Assembly: GCA_964478075.1 (NCBI GenBank)
Contig: CAYZGO010000006.1
Span: 1-64,000 of the forward strand
Direction of reading: 5' to 3'
Source of the DNA: DAOUEX01 sp034430235
GTDB lineage: Bacteria; Chloroflexota; Anaerolineae; UBA2200
Length of the DNA: 64,000 nucleotides
In this document: positions 1 to 7,549 of the stretch, one piece after another
Layout: each line of letters opens with the position of its first letter
Numbering within the stretch: the stretch's first letter is position 1
The notes under the pieces: generated by a model
Databases searched by the model: none
What the model was told of the DNA's origin: nothing
What the model saw: the letters and a program-made list of their open reading frames with translations, nothing else
Position numbers and translations under genes: made by a program

Positions 1-284
1 TAACCGCTGAAACCGGGGGCACTATCCTGGTAGACCCCGTTTTTCAACACCCTCCTTTGTTTTGCGCCAGCAGATTCTTGAGAAGGCCGATGCTCCTCTG
101 GTAGAATTGCTATAGCAAGAACTCAAGCCAGAGGCGCACCCGCCAGAGGAACACGCTACGAATCGAGTAGAGGCAAAGAGCAAATAGGGCAGATCTATCG
201 GGAGACAGGTAGCATTGGCGACACAGCCCGCCAGTGCTACACCCCACACTATTGCAGACTGCACCGCAACCAGTCAGCCAGGCG
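1..284. other. Left edge, no gene seen
   Basis: I see no convincing gene here. The only long open frame (22-264, minus) has a cysteine- and serine-rich composition unlike its neighbours, no recognisable domain and no clear Shine-Dalgarno sequence. The stretch is probably the intergenic region downstream of the CBS-ACT gene. Confidence 0.4.
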
Positions 285-929
285 CTATGTCTCGCGGACG
301 TCTAGCAATTCGATCCCCAGCTCCTGCCACTTACTCCACAACTCGTCCTTGTCTACGTCCTGCACTTTCATAGTGAGAAGCCGGTTGGTGGGATCCTCAC
401 CCAGAAAAGTGCCCAAGGCGACGATGTTGCCATTCAACTCAGTCACACTCTGAGCGATCGCTGCGAGCATGCCCTTCTTCTCTGGCACTAACAGGGCGAA
501 GCGGGTGCCTTGCTCACGCGCCCCTAGCAACTCCAGGAACACCTTGAACAAATCGGTCTCAGTGATGATACCGACCAGCGCATCCCCGCGCATGACTGGG
601 AGGCCAGCGATTTTGCTGTCCGCCATGATGCGCGCTGCCTCCTCCATTGGGCAGTCCTCCGACACCGTGATGACCTCTTTGGTCATCAACTCGCTCACCG
701 GTACCTTGGAGACGAGGTAGTTGATCTCCCAGACACTCAGCGAGGTGGCAGGCGAAGGCGACGCGTACAACAGGTCTTTCTCCGACACAATGCCCACCAG
801 TTTGCCACTCTTGTCCAGTACCGGCAGACGCCGGATTTTGCTATCACGCATAATCTTCAGTGCATCGGGCAGCGGGGTGTCGTCTCTGATAGTGATCGGA
901 TTGTGAGTCATTCTGTCCTTGACTAACAT
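285..929 (-). CDS. CBS-domain pair protein with C-terminal ACT domain
   Basis: Predicted 214-residue cytoplasmic sensor. Two CBS motifs, at about residues 1-60 (with GIVSEKDLL) and 78-135 (with GIITETDLF), form a Bateman module that in this family binds adenine nucleotides. An ACT-like ligand-binding fold follows at about 142-214. The frame extends six codons upstream to a TTG, but AAGGAGG lies seven bases before the ATG at 929, which I take as the start. CBS-ACT proteins of this size are often called AcuB-like or IMP-dehydrogenase-like, but there is no catalytic domain, so the ligand and output are unknown. The gene stands alone on the minus strand, about 50 bp downstream of a lipoprotein gene. 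Confidence 0.85.
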   Translation of the reverse strand: MLVKDRMTHNPITIRDDTPLPDALKIMRDSKIRRLPVLDKSGKLVGIVSEKDLLYASPSPATSLSVWEINYLVSKVPVSELMTKEVITVSEDCPMEEAARIMADSKIAGLPVMRGDALVGIITETDLFKVFLELLGAREQGTRFALLVPEKKGMLAAIAQSVTELNGNIVALGTFLGEDPTNRLLTMKVQDVDKDELWSKWQELGIELLDVRET

Positions 930-977
930 TTGTTTGCCTCCTTCCAATTTGAATGATTGACTATCCCTCTCGCGCCA

Positions 978-1631
978 TTACCTCACTGGCTGAATCAATT
1001 CCACACACATGATCTGGGCGTCGCCCTCCACAGTCTTGCTGAGCACGCCAATTACCATCACCTTGCTCATCATGTGCTTGTCCAAGTGCGGCCCACCCTC
1101 CACAGTGCCCAGCAAGCAGATGCGCTTGCCTTCATGGTCAACCAGGATGTGCGTGCCCTGCATGTAGATCGAAGGTCCCAGTTCCTCAATATATCCGATG
1201 CGCATTGATAGAGAGTCTGGCGCACTGGAGGCTTCTGCAGCACGCACAACGATCTCCTTCAGCCACGGACTATGGTCCACAATCTCCCCAGTAACCCTCG
1301 CTGTCTCACCAAGGAGCTTCTTCACACCCTCCGCGTTTCCCCCCTTGACCACATACGTGGCGCGGGATTTGGAGAGCCAATTCACGCCAACAATGAGTCG
1401 CCCTTCGTCAATCATGACTAGGCCCTCCACTTCACCTGAGTACGGCCCCGGTCGAGTCATGGTAGGCACTGGTGTGGGAGTCAGCCTAGGCACCAGTATG
1501 GAAGTCTGTGTCGACGCAAGGGTAGGTGTGGGAGTCAGTGCGGGTGCAAGCATGGGCGTGGGCTCGCGAGACAGCCCACAAGCAGCAGCGGTAAGCAATA
1601 GCACACAACAGACAAATGCCCTCCTAGTCAT
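978..1631 (-). CDS. Predicted lipoprotein with Pro/Thr linker
   Basis: 217 residues. A short basic N-terminus and hydrophobic core end in a lipobox (LTAAAC, Cys18), predicting export and lipid anchoring. A linker rich in Pro, Thr and Ala (about 22-62) leads to a mainly beta C-terminal part from about residue 65 that I do not recognise. The pattern 'polypeptide after TPTP linker' is common for surface lipoproteins in Chloroflexota. The gene lies 36 bp downstream of trmD on the same strand, so the two are probably cotranscribed. No enzymatic motif is visible. Confidence 0.75.
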   Translation of the reverse strand: MTRRAFVCCVLLLTAAACGLSREPTPMLAPALTPTPTLASTQTSILVPRLTPTPVPTMTRPGPYSGEVEGLVMIDEGRLIVGVNWLSKSRATYVVKGGNAEGVKKLLGETARVTGEIVDHSPWLKEIVVRAAEASSAPDSLSMRIGYIEELGPSIYMQGTHILVDHEGKRICLLGTVEGGPHLDKHMMSKVMVIGVLSKTVEGDAQIMCVELIQPVR

Positions 1632-1667
1632 ACCCCGACACCGACCTCCCGAGTGGAAGTAAGATGA

Positions 1668-2435
1668 TTATACGTCCTCACTTGGCTTTTGTCCAGCCAG
1701 GGATCGCAGAAACTCCCGGTCCTCAGCACTCAGGTCGGCCTTGGCGAGCAAGTCTGGCCGACGCTCATAGGTGCGAAGCAAAGACTGCTGTCTCCGCCAG
1801 CGAGCGATCTCCGCGTGATTGCCCGATAGCAGCATTTCAGGCACTGCCCAGCCACGGAAGACGGCTGACCGCGTATAGTGTGGATGCTCAAGCAGGCCAC
1901 TGGCGTGCGAATCACGCACCGTCGCCAATGGGTCGCCCAGAGCGCCGGGCAGCAGACGCGTGACCGCTTCAACGATGACCATGGCTGGGATTTCACCACC
2001 GCTGAGCACATAGTCGCCAATGGAAATCTCGTCCGTCACCAGATGCTCCCGCACCCGCTCATCCACACCTTCGTAGCGCCCGCAAATGAGCACTAAACGC
2101 TGGCATGTGGCTAGTTCGCGCGCCGCGGCCTCGCTAAACAAGCGCCCCACAGGGCTCAAGAGGATGATCTGCGTATGCTCGTGGTTCCCAGCAGGCAGCG
2201 CCTCGCCCCCCAGAACAGCTTCAACCGCGCGGAAGATGGGCTCCGCCTTCATCACCATGCCACCGCCGCCACCGTAAGGCTCATCGTCAGTGACGTGATG
2301 CTTACCCGTGGCATAGTCGCGGATGTTATGGATGGCAATTGTAATCAGGCCAGACTCTATGGCCCTCTTGACGATGCTCTCCTCAAACACGCCTGAAAAG
2401 AGCGTCGGAAACAGAGTCAAGATATCGAAGTGCAT
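1668..2435 (-). CDS. trmD: tRNA (guanine-N1-)-methyltransferase
   Basis: 255 residues, the normal TrmD size. It methylates N1 of G37 in tRNAs using S-adenosylmethionine, which prevents +1 frameshifting. Family signatures are clear: MHFDILTLFPTLF at the N-terminus, the segment DDEPYGGGGGMV, LICGRYEGVDERV and the trefoil-knot region IGDYVLSGGE followed by AVTRLLPGALG. The open frame runs 14 codons further upstream, but the conserved N-terminus begins at the ATG at 2435, which AAGGTGA precedes closely. The usual rimM and rplS neighbours are absent; a lipoprotein gene follows instead. Confidence 0.95.
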   Translation of the reverse strand: MHFDILTLFPTLFSGVFEESIVKRAIESGLITIAIHNIRDYATGKHHVTDDEPYGGGGGMVMKAEPIFRAVEAVLGGEALPAGNHEHTQIILLSPVGRLFSEAAARELATCQRLVLICGRYEGVDERVREHLVTDEISIGDYVLSGGEIPAMVIVEAVTRLLPGALGDPLATVRDSHASGLLEHPHYTRSAVFRGWAVPEMLLSGNHAEIARWRRQQSLLRTYERRPDLLAKADLSAEDREFLRSLAGQKPSEDV

Positions 2436-2498
2436 GCTCACCTTCTCTACTTGGAACGCACGGCAAAAACAGGGCACAGGGAACCCCTCGTGCTATCT

Positions 2499-2590
2499 TA
2501 CCACAAAGACACAAAGACACCAAGGGCATAGAACTGCCGCCGTGACGCGACACCTCCATTCCCTTTGCCTTCGTGTCTTGGCGGTCAGTT
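2499..2590. repeat. Intergenic CACAAAGACAC-type inverted repeat
   Basis: The segment opens with CCACAAAGACACAAAGACAC and closes with CTTTGCCTTCGTGTCTTGG, an imperfect inverted repeat around a short core. It sits in the divergent gap between trmD and the DUF355 gene. It resembles the short non-coding intergenic elements common in large bacterial genomes. No ORF is present. Confidence 0.5.
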
Positions 2591-2625
2591 CGCGCTGCCC
2601 ATTGGCGCAAGAAGCGAAAAGCTGG

Positions 2626-2654
2626 TTGTCCACTGTGTGCGGATATGCTATAAT
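2626..2654 (+). promoter_or_regulatory. Sigma70-type promoter for the DUF355 gene
   Basis: TTGTCC (2626-2631), a 17-base spacer and a perfect TATAAT (2649-2654), followed 41 bases later by the ATG at 2696 with GGAGGAG as ribosome binding site. Confidence 0.7.
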
Positions 2655-2695
2655 CTGGCTAACCCTGAAACACTGAGCAGAACCCGGAGGAGACT

Positions 2696-3184
2696 ATGGA
2701 AATCAAAATGATCAAGATCGAAAAGCCAGATGACGTTAATCTGATCCTCGGGCAGTCGCACTTTATCAAGACGGTCGAGGATCTGCACGAGACGCTTGTG
2801 TGTGCCATGCCTGGCATCAAGTTTGGGCTCGCTTTCTGCGAGTCGTCAGGGGCCTGCCTGGTGCGCTGGATCGGCACTGACGATGAAATGACCGAACTGG
2901 CGAAGAAGAACGCGTATGCGCTCTCGGCAGGGCACGCGTTCATCATATTCCTCAAGAACGCCTATCCCATCAATGTGCTCAATGCGGTCAAGATGGTGCC
3001 CGAGGTATGTCGCATCTTCTGTGCCACGGCCAACCCTGTAGAGGTAATCATCGCCGAGACTGACACTGGACGCGGCATCCTGGGCGTTATTGATGGCCTG
3101 AAGTCAAAAGGAATCGAGGACGAAGAAGGAATCGCCTGGCGCACGGGATTCTTGCGCAAGATCGGCTACAAGCTAGGGAGTTAA
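2696..3184 (+). CDS. Adenosine-specific kinase family protein (DUF355)
   Basis: 162 residues, full length for the family PF04008. The conserved hallmarks are GQSHFIKTVEDLHE near the N-terminus, PGIKFGLAFCESSG, and a C-terminal segment with NPVEVIIAETDTGRGILGVIDG. Members from archaea and thermophilic bacteria have been structurally characterised as adenosine-binding; the physiological role is not well fixed. A GGAGGAG ribosome binding site lies seven bases before the ATG. It is a single-gene unit with its own promoter, and an intergenic repeat follows the stop codon directly. Confidence 0.85.
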   Translation: MEIKMIKIEKPDDVNLILGQSHFIKTVEDLHETLVCAMPGIKFGLAFCESSGACLVRWIGTDDEMTELAKKNAYALSAGHAFIIFLKNAYPINVLNAVKMVPEVCRIFCATANPVEVIIAETDTGRGILGVIDGLKSKGIEDEEGIAWRTGFLRKIGYKLGS

Positions 3185-3282
3185 ACCGCAGAGTCCGCTG
3201 AGAGGCTGGGCTGTGCAGCGAGTCAAAAGAACCATGGAGACATAGAGAGAGCAAAGAACATCTCTGCGTGCTCTGCGGTGAA
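3184..3282. repeat. ACCGCAGAG-type intergenic inverted repeat
   Basis: The ends are AACCGCAGAG (3184-3193) and CTCTGCGGT (3274-3282), inverted complements around a core containing ATGGAGACATAGAGAG. It belongs to the same family as the segments at 4098 and 12829. Non-coding, between convergent genes. Confidence 0.6.
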
Positions 3283-3287
3283 TCCTC

Positions 3288-4202
3288 CTAGAACCACCGC
3301 TGCTGCAGCGACTCGAGAAAGTCCTCCTTGTGCATCCGTGCCAACTCGTCCGCGATCCTTTTCCACAGGTAACCACTGTCTGGACGCACGGCAATGACGT
3401 ACTGCTCGTCAGTGAGGAACTTTTCGAAGCAACGCACGCCACCAGGGTCGCGGGCAAAACTATATGCAGAGATGCTGTCCACAATCGTCGCATCTACTTC
3501 CCCAGCGCGCAACGCTTCCAGTGCCTCCCGTGGCGCCGGAAAGGGCATAATCTGCAAAGGAATGCGGCCCTGTTCGCGCAAGCGACGCGCTTCGAGGTGC
3601 CCCGCAGCCGCCAGTTCCACGCCCACTTTCTTGTCCCCCAACCCACTGGTGCCTCTTATGGCACGCTCGTCCTCTCGCACCACAAGCAATAGCCCAGCAT
3701 TGAAGTAGGACGGCGAGTAGAGCACGTCCTCAGTCAGCGTCGCATCGTAGGGCAGTGCCGAGATGAGCAGATCGCACTTGCCGGCCAGCAGCCCATCGTA
3801 GAGGCCGTCAAAGTGAACATTGACAAACTCGGCGCGGATGCCCCAACGCCGTGCCAATTCGTGCGCCAGGTCAACATCGTAGCCTGAGAAGAGGCCCATT
3901 TCGTCTTGCATTTCAAAGGGCGGATACGCAGCATCCATGCCCACGCACATCACTCCACTGCGTTGAATCCGCTCCCAGGTCGGATCTGTGTGCCCGTGAA
4001 GCCAGGTGGTGATGATCAGATACAGGGCAAGCGTCCAACAGCACACGGCCAGGAACAGCCAAACCCAACGCCCTTTGCCTTGGTTACCAGCCCAAACCGC
4101 AGAGCGCGCCGAGCACGCGGAGGAATCGCAAGAATCTCCGCGGTTTCTGGGGTCAATTCCGTTAGGTGCTCCTAGATGAAGGCGCTTCGGTTCTGTTGAC
4201 AT
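3288..4202 (-). CDS. Amino-acid-type ABC transporter substrate-binding protein, membrane-anchored
   Basis: 304 residues, extracellular solute-binding protein family 3 (GlnH/HisJ type). One hydrophobic segment (about 46-68) acts as an uncleaved anchor; no lipobox is evident. The mature part has the family markers VGMDAAYPPFE, GYDVDLAHELARRWG, LLAGKCDLLISALPYDA and the hinge region ALEALRAGEVDATIVDS. The ligand is probably a polar amino acid, but permease and ATPase genes are not adjacent. The start at 4202 has GGAAGCG upstream. Oddly, codons 18-38 lie inside an ACCGCAGAG-type repeat (4098-4148), so the cytoplasmic tail is repeat-derived or the start is misplaced; no better in-frame start keeps the membrane segment intact. 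Confidence 0.85.
   Translation of the reverse strand: MSTEPKRLHLGAPNGIDPRNRGDSCDSSACSARSAVWAGNQGKGRWVWLFLAVCCWTLALYLIITTWLHGHTDPTWERIQRSGVMCVGMDAAYPPFEMQDEMGLFSGYDVDLAHELARRWGIRAEFVNVHFDGLYDGLLAGKCDLLISALPYDATLTEDVLYSPSYFNAGLLLVVREDERAIRGTSGLGDKKVGVELAAAGHLEARRLREQGRIPLQIMPFPAPREALEALRAGEVDATIVDSISAYSFARDPGGVRCFEKFLTDEQYVIAVRPDSGYLWKRIADELARMHKEDFLESLQQRWF
4098..4148. repeat. ACCGCAGAG-type repeat inside a coding region
   Basis: AACCGCAGAGCGCGCC opens and TCTCCGCGGTTT closes the segment, forming a hairpin. It is related to 3184-3282 and 12829-12952 but overlaps the N-terminal codons of the solute-binding protein gene. Confidence 0.55.
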
Positions 4203-4225
4203 CGCTTCCGTTTGTGGTGTCTTGC

Positions 4226-5365
4226 TTACGACGCACCTCGGGCATGGTGCTGGATCTCCACATAGATTGGCTTAGGGATGAACTCTGCAGTCACGAAAGT
4301 AAAACTGTCCTGATAAGTGCGCGCTGGCCGGGGATAGCGAAAGGCCCACATGGCTACCACTGGGCACCAGGGCCACTCCTGCAACGCCTTCTCGTAGGCG
4401 CGCAACGTGTACTCGATGCGCAGGCCCGGTGGCACGGCCTTGGCCCAGCGGCGATGATCGTTCCAGCCCGCCTCAGTGATGAAGCAGGGCACATCACCAT
4501 CTCCATTGCGTGCCATGACCTCGTGAACTAACTCGGCGCGCGCGAAATTGATCATATCCGCAGAGGGCGGATCATCAGGGGGAAAGACCCAGCCGTAAGC
4601 GTGAACCGCCACGCCATCGAAGTAGCCCCGTGCGCCAGCGTCGTACATGCGCTGCAAGAACTGCAGGTCGTTCATGCCCCATTCGCTGTCCGGGGGGGCC
4701 AACGTAGGTGCCAAACCCGCAGCCAGCACCATCACATCCGGGTTAGCCTCTTTGGCCCGCACGTAAGCGCCTTTCAGCAGGCGGGTGTATGCCTCGGGGT
4801 CCGGCAGGCGATAGCCCCACTCGAAACTGAGATTAGGCTCGTTCCAGATGATGACGTGGCACACACGGCCCGAGAAATGCTGCACGAAAGCGTAGACAAA
4901 ATCGGCGTAATCGTCGAAATGCTCCTCCGGCAGGTAGCGAGAAGTGCTTTTCTCCGGCCGCGCCCATTTGGGCACGAAATCAATGCGCGCCAGCACAGTA
5001 AGCCCCTGAGCCAGAGCATGATCCACCACCAGGTCGGGATGCGTCCAGTCGTAGCGGCCCTTCTCGGGCTCGTAGTAACCCCAGGGGAAATACTCCACAA
5101 TCCACGGGGCGCCCATCTCGCGCACCATCTCCAGCGTGCGCTTGATCTTCCACTCCTCGACTTCGTCAGTCAGGCGCGTGTGCATGCCCATCTTGGGGTT
5201 GATGGTCTGCACCGTCTGCGGTAGACCGATGCGCACAATGGGCTGCGGCACGCGGCTGAGCAGCAGGAGCAGCGGCACTGTCAAGAGCGCACGCACTGCA
5301 AGGGGATGCTTGCACAGGCACAGTACATTCTGCCAGGCATGACGAAGAGAAGCGAGTCGACTCAT
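4226..5365 (-). CDS. Membrane-anchored glycoside hydrolase, clan-A (GH39/GH5-like) fold
   Basis: 379 residues from the ATG at 5365; 20 further codons upstream are open but carry no signal. An N-terminal hydrophobic stretch (about 21-40) is a signal anchor. The rest is a TIM-barrel of the retaining clan GH-A type: YFPWGYYEPEKGRYDW after strand 2, the acid/base glutamate in IIWNEPNLS (E176), and a candidate nucleophile in CFITEAGWN (E298). The substrate cannot be told from sequence; a role in extracellular or wall polysaccharide turnover is inferred. It is a paralogue of the N-terminal domain of the 909-residue protein at 32846-35575, which has lost the acid/base residue. The neighbouring solute-binding protein gene follows 23 bp downstream, possibly as an operon. 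Confidence 0.75.
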   Translation of the reverse strand: MSRLASLRHAWQNVLCLCKHPLAVRALLTVPLLLLLSRVPQPIVRIGLPQTVQTINPKMGMHTRLTDEVEEWKIKRTLEMVREMGAPWIVEYFPWGYYEPEKGRYDWTHPDLVVDHALAQGLTVLARIDFVPKWARPEKSTSRYLPEEHFDDYADFVYAFVQHFSGRVCHVIIWNEPNLSFEWGYRLPDPEAYTRLLKGAYVRAKEANPDVMVLAAGLAPTLAPPDSEWGMNDLQFLQRMYDAGARGYFDGVAVHAYGWVFPPDDPPSADMINFARAELVHEVMARNGDGDVPCFITEAGWNDHRRWAKAVPPGLRIEYTLRAYEKALQEWPWCPVVAMWAFRYPRPARTYQDSFTFVTAEFIPKPIYVEIQHHARGAS

Positions 5366-5453
5366 GCGGCTATTGTAAGGGTACTGCGCACCGATGCAAA
5401 AAACGAACAAACGGATGCACATCACGCATGGTTCGACCGTCCGCTGATAGAAG

Positions 5454-5491
5454 AGGTCTGCCGAAGCTTGACAAACTTCGGAAGTCTAGTC
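5454..5491. repeat. REP-like hairpin, 3' side of the RAYT gene
   Basis: Imperfect hairpin with left arm GGTCTGCCGAAGCTT and right arm AAACTTCGGAAGTCT, followed by AGTC. Its right half, AAACTTCGGAAGTCTAGTC (5473-5491), is identical to 6101-6119 on the other side of the transposase gene. Confidence 0.7.
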
Positions 5492-5501
5492 GCACAACAA
5501 G

Positions 5502-6077
5502 TCACTCAAGAAGCAAGCTGCAAATGCGGTCCCGGTCCTCACTTGCATACGACTCAACGAATTCGCGGTACGCATTCGGGGAAGGGAACTGCGATAGCAC
5601 AATACTAAGTGAAGGCAGGGTGCCCAGACGAAGGCCCAGGTACTCCCGATAGCTCGAGAACTCCCACTCTTGCGCTTGCCTCACCAGATCAGCCAGTACA
5701 GGGTTGAGGTGGATATGGCGCGAAAGATGCACAAGATACTCATTCTTGCCCACATGCTTCACCTGAAACGCCCCCTGAAACAGGGCACCGACCCGGTCGT
5801 ACCGTTTGTTGACTGCTTTGGTGTATGAAATGGAGAATAGCTGCATGCGATGCGACAAATCTGCCTCCTTCAGCAGCAGCATATGATAATGCGTAGGCAT
5901 CAGGCAATATGCCACCACGTCCAGTATAGGGACAAGGTATTTGCGCCACTGCCGCAAGAAGAACAAGTAGTTCTCACGCGTGTAGAAGATGCGCTCGCGG
6001 TTGTTGCCGCGATTGTACAGATGGTAGTATTCACCTTCGCATAACTCAATTCCACGTTGTGGCATCACCCCACACAT
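5502..6077 (-). CDS. REP-associated tyrosine transposase (Y1/HUH family)
   Basis: 191 residues, single-domain Y1 transposase of the IS200/RAYT type. The HUH motif reads PTHYHMLL (His63 and His65), and the likely nucleophilic tyrosine is Y85 in SISYTKAVNKRY, followed by the RAYT marker GALFQGAFQVKHV and HIHLNPV. Such proteins cut single-stranded hairpin DNA. The gene is bracketed by two REP-like hairpins (5454-5491 and 6083-6115) that share a 19-base identical half, as expected of cognate REP sequences. A Met at residue 5 is an alternative start. No inverted-repeat insertion sequence ends are visible, so it is probably a domesticated RAYT and not an active IS. Confidence 0.88.
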   Translation of the reverse strand: MCGVMPQRGIELCEGEYYHLYNRGNNRERIFYTRENYLFFLRQWRKYLVPILDVVAYCLMPTHYHMLLLKEADLSHRMQLFSISYTKAVNKRYDRVGALFQGAFQVKHVGKNEYLVHLSRHIHLNPVLADLVRQAQEWEFSSYREYLGLRLGTLPSLSIVLSQFPSPNAYREFVESYASEDRDRICSLLLE

Positions 6078-6082
6078 CCGAC

Positions 6083-6115
6083 AGACTTCCGAAGTTTCCG
6101 AAACTTCGGAAGTCT
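6083..6115. repeat. Perfect REP-like palindrome overlapping the nfnB stop codon
   Basis: Two perfect 15-base arms (AGACTTCCGAAGTTT and its complement) around CCG. On the minus strand the hairpin is preceded by GACTAG. The nfnB stop codon (6114-6116) lies at the outer edge of the arm, and the RAYT start codon follows five bases beyond the other arm. Confidence 0.85.
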
Positions 6116-7547
6116 AGTCCCCCTTTTCCTCCTCCGCTTCGACCCACCATGGCTGCTCGGGATTCTTGAGATAGGCGTCAATGTCCGCTGCGGCGCGCTT
6201 ACCCGCGCCCATGGCGCTGATCACAGTCGCTGCGCCGGTGACAATGTCACCACCAGCCCAAACGTAGAGCCTCTTGGTGCGGCCTGTCTCTTCGTTGGCC
6301 ACCACTGTGCCCCGTCTAGTGCGCTCCAGCCCAGATGTGTCAGTGAAGATCATCGGATTGGGGCGCGTACCTATGGCCATGACCACCATATCCACACCCA
6401 CCTCGTACTCAGCCCCAGGAATAGGCATAGGTCGCGGTCTGCCGCTCGCGTCAGGCTCCCCCAACTGTTGCTTCTGCAGGCGGATACCTCGCACCCAGCC
6501 CTTCTCGGTGCCTAGTATCTCCACCGGGTTGGTCAGGAAATTGAAGATGATGCCCTCCTCCATGGCGTTCTCCAACTCCTCTGCCCGGGCTGGGGCCTCA
6601 GCCCGCGAACGGCGGTAGAAGATATGCACCTCTTCAGCGCCCAAGCGCAGCGCGCAACGTGCGGAGTCCATAGCCACATTGCCCGCACCTATCACTGCCA
6701 CGTGGCGTCCGATCATGATTGGGGTATCGTACTCGGGAAAGAGATATGCCTTCATCAGATTAGTGCGTGTCAGGAATTCGTTGGCACTGTACACCCCGTT
6801 GCAGTTTTCACCAGGGATACTCATAAACCTGGGCAATCCTGCTCCCGTACCCAGGAAGACAGCATCGTAGCCGTCGGCCAGGAGTTCATCTACGGTGTAC
6901 AACTTGCCAATCACAGAGTTGAGCCTCATCTCCACGCCCAGGCTGCACACGTAGTTGACCTCAGCATGCACGATAGACTTTGGCATACGGAACTCTGGGA
7001 TGCCATACATGAGCACGCCCCCTGGCGCGTGTAAGGATTCGAAGATGGTTACCTGATGCCCCATCTTTGCCAGGTCGCCTGCGCAGGTGAGGCCCGCTGG
7101 GCCGGCCCCAACGACCGCTACCCGCATGCCTGTGCTGGGAGGCAGCGGAGGCACACGCACACCTTGCTCGATCTCCCAGTCAGCTACGAACCTCTCCAGG
7201 CGGCCAATGGCGATGGGCTCGTACTTCTTGCCCATTACACACTTGATCTCGCACTGCGTTTCTTGCGGACAGACGCGCCCACAGATGGCGGGCAGGTTGT
7301 TCTTGTCCTTGAGCGCAGCCACAGCTTCCCACATGTCACCTTCTCGCAGAGCCAAGATGAACTCTGGAATGCGCACCTGGACTGGGCAACCATCAATACA
7401 GACGGGCTTTTTGCATTGTAGGCAGCGTTCCGCCTCGGCCACAGCCTGCTCCATGGTGTAGCCCAGCGCTACTTCGTTGAAATTGCGGCGACGCACCTCT
7501 GGTTTTTGCCGAGGCATTGATTGACGTTTGGGTTGAACCTTGGCCAT
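6114..7547 (-). CDS. nfnB: NfnB-type large subunit (GltD-like NADPH:acceptor oxidoreductase)
   Basis: 477 residues. An N-terminal Fe-S domain carries CLQCKKPVCIDGC and CGRVCPQETQCEIKC, which ligate two [4Fe-4S] clusters; then an FAD site (VAVVGAGPAGLTCAGDLAKMG) and an NADPH site (VAVIGAGNVAMDSARCALRLG). Alone this would be called glutamate synthase small chain, but the gene begins two bases after the end of a sulfide-dehydrogenase-beta-like gene. That pair matches NfnAB (NfnSL), the electron-bifurcating NADH-dependent ferredoxin:NADP+ oxidoreductase of anaerobes. No glutamate synthase large-subunit gene is present. The function is inferred from family and adjacency. The stop codon lies within a REP palindrome. 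Confidence 0.85.
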   Translation of the reverse strand: MAKVQPKRQSMPRQKPEVRRRNFNEVALGYTMEQAVAEAERCLQCKKPVCIDGCPVQVRIPEFILALREGDMWEAVAALKDKNNLPAICGRVCPQETQCEIKCVMGKKYEPIAIGRLERFVADWEIEQGVRVPPLPPSTGMRVAVVGAGPAGLTCAGDLAKMGHQVTIFESLHAPGGVLMYGIPEFRMPKSIVHAEVNYVCSLGVEMRLNSVIGKLYTVDELLADGYDAVFLGTGAGLPRFMSIPGENCNGVYSANEFLTRTNLMKAYLFPEYDTPIMIGRHVAVIGAGNVAMDSARCALRLGAEEVHIFYRRSRAEAPARAEELENAMEEGIIFNFLTNPVEILGTEKGWVRGIRLQKQQLGEPDASGRPRPMPIPGAEYEVGVDMVVMAIGTRPNPMIFTDTSGLERTRRGTVVANEETGRTKRLYVWAGGDIVTGAATVISAMGAGKRAAADIDAYLKNPEQPWWVEAEEEKGD

Positions 7548-7549
7548 GC

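Noticed and set aside
22..264. 80-codon minus frame at the left edge
   Set aside because: No domain, no ribosome binding site, biased composition.
6114..7547. Glutamate synthase small subunit as the sole name
   Set aside because: The adjacent NfnA-type gene and lack of a large subunit make NfnB more likely.
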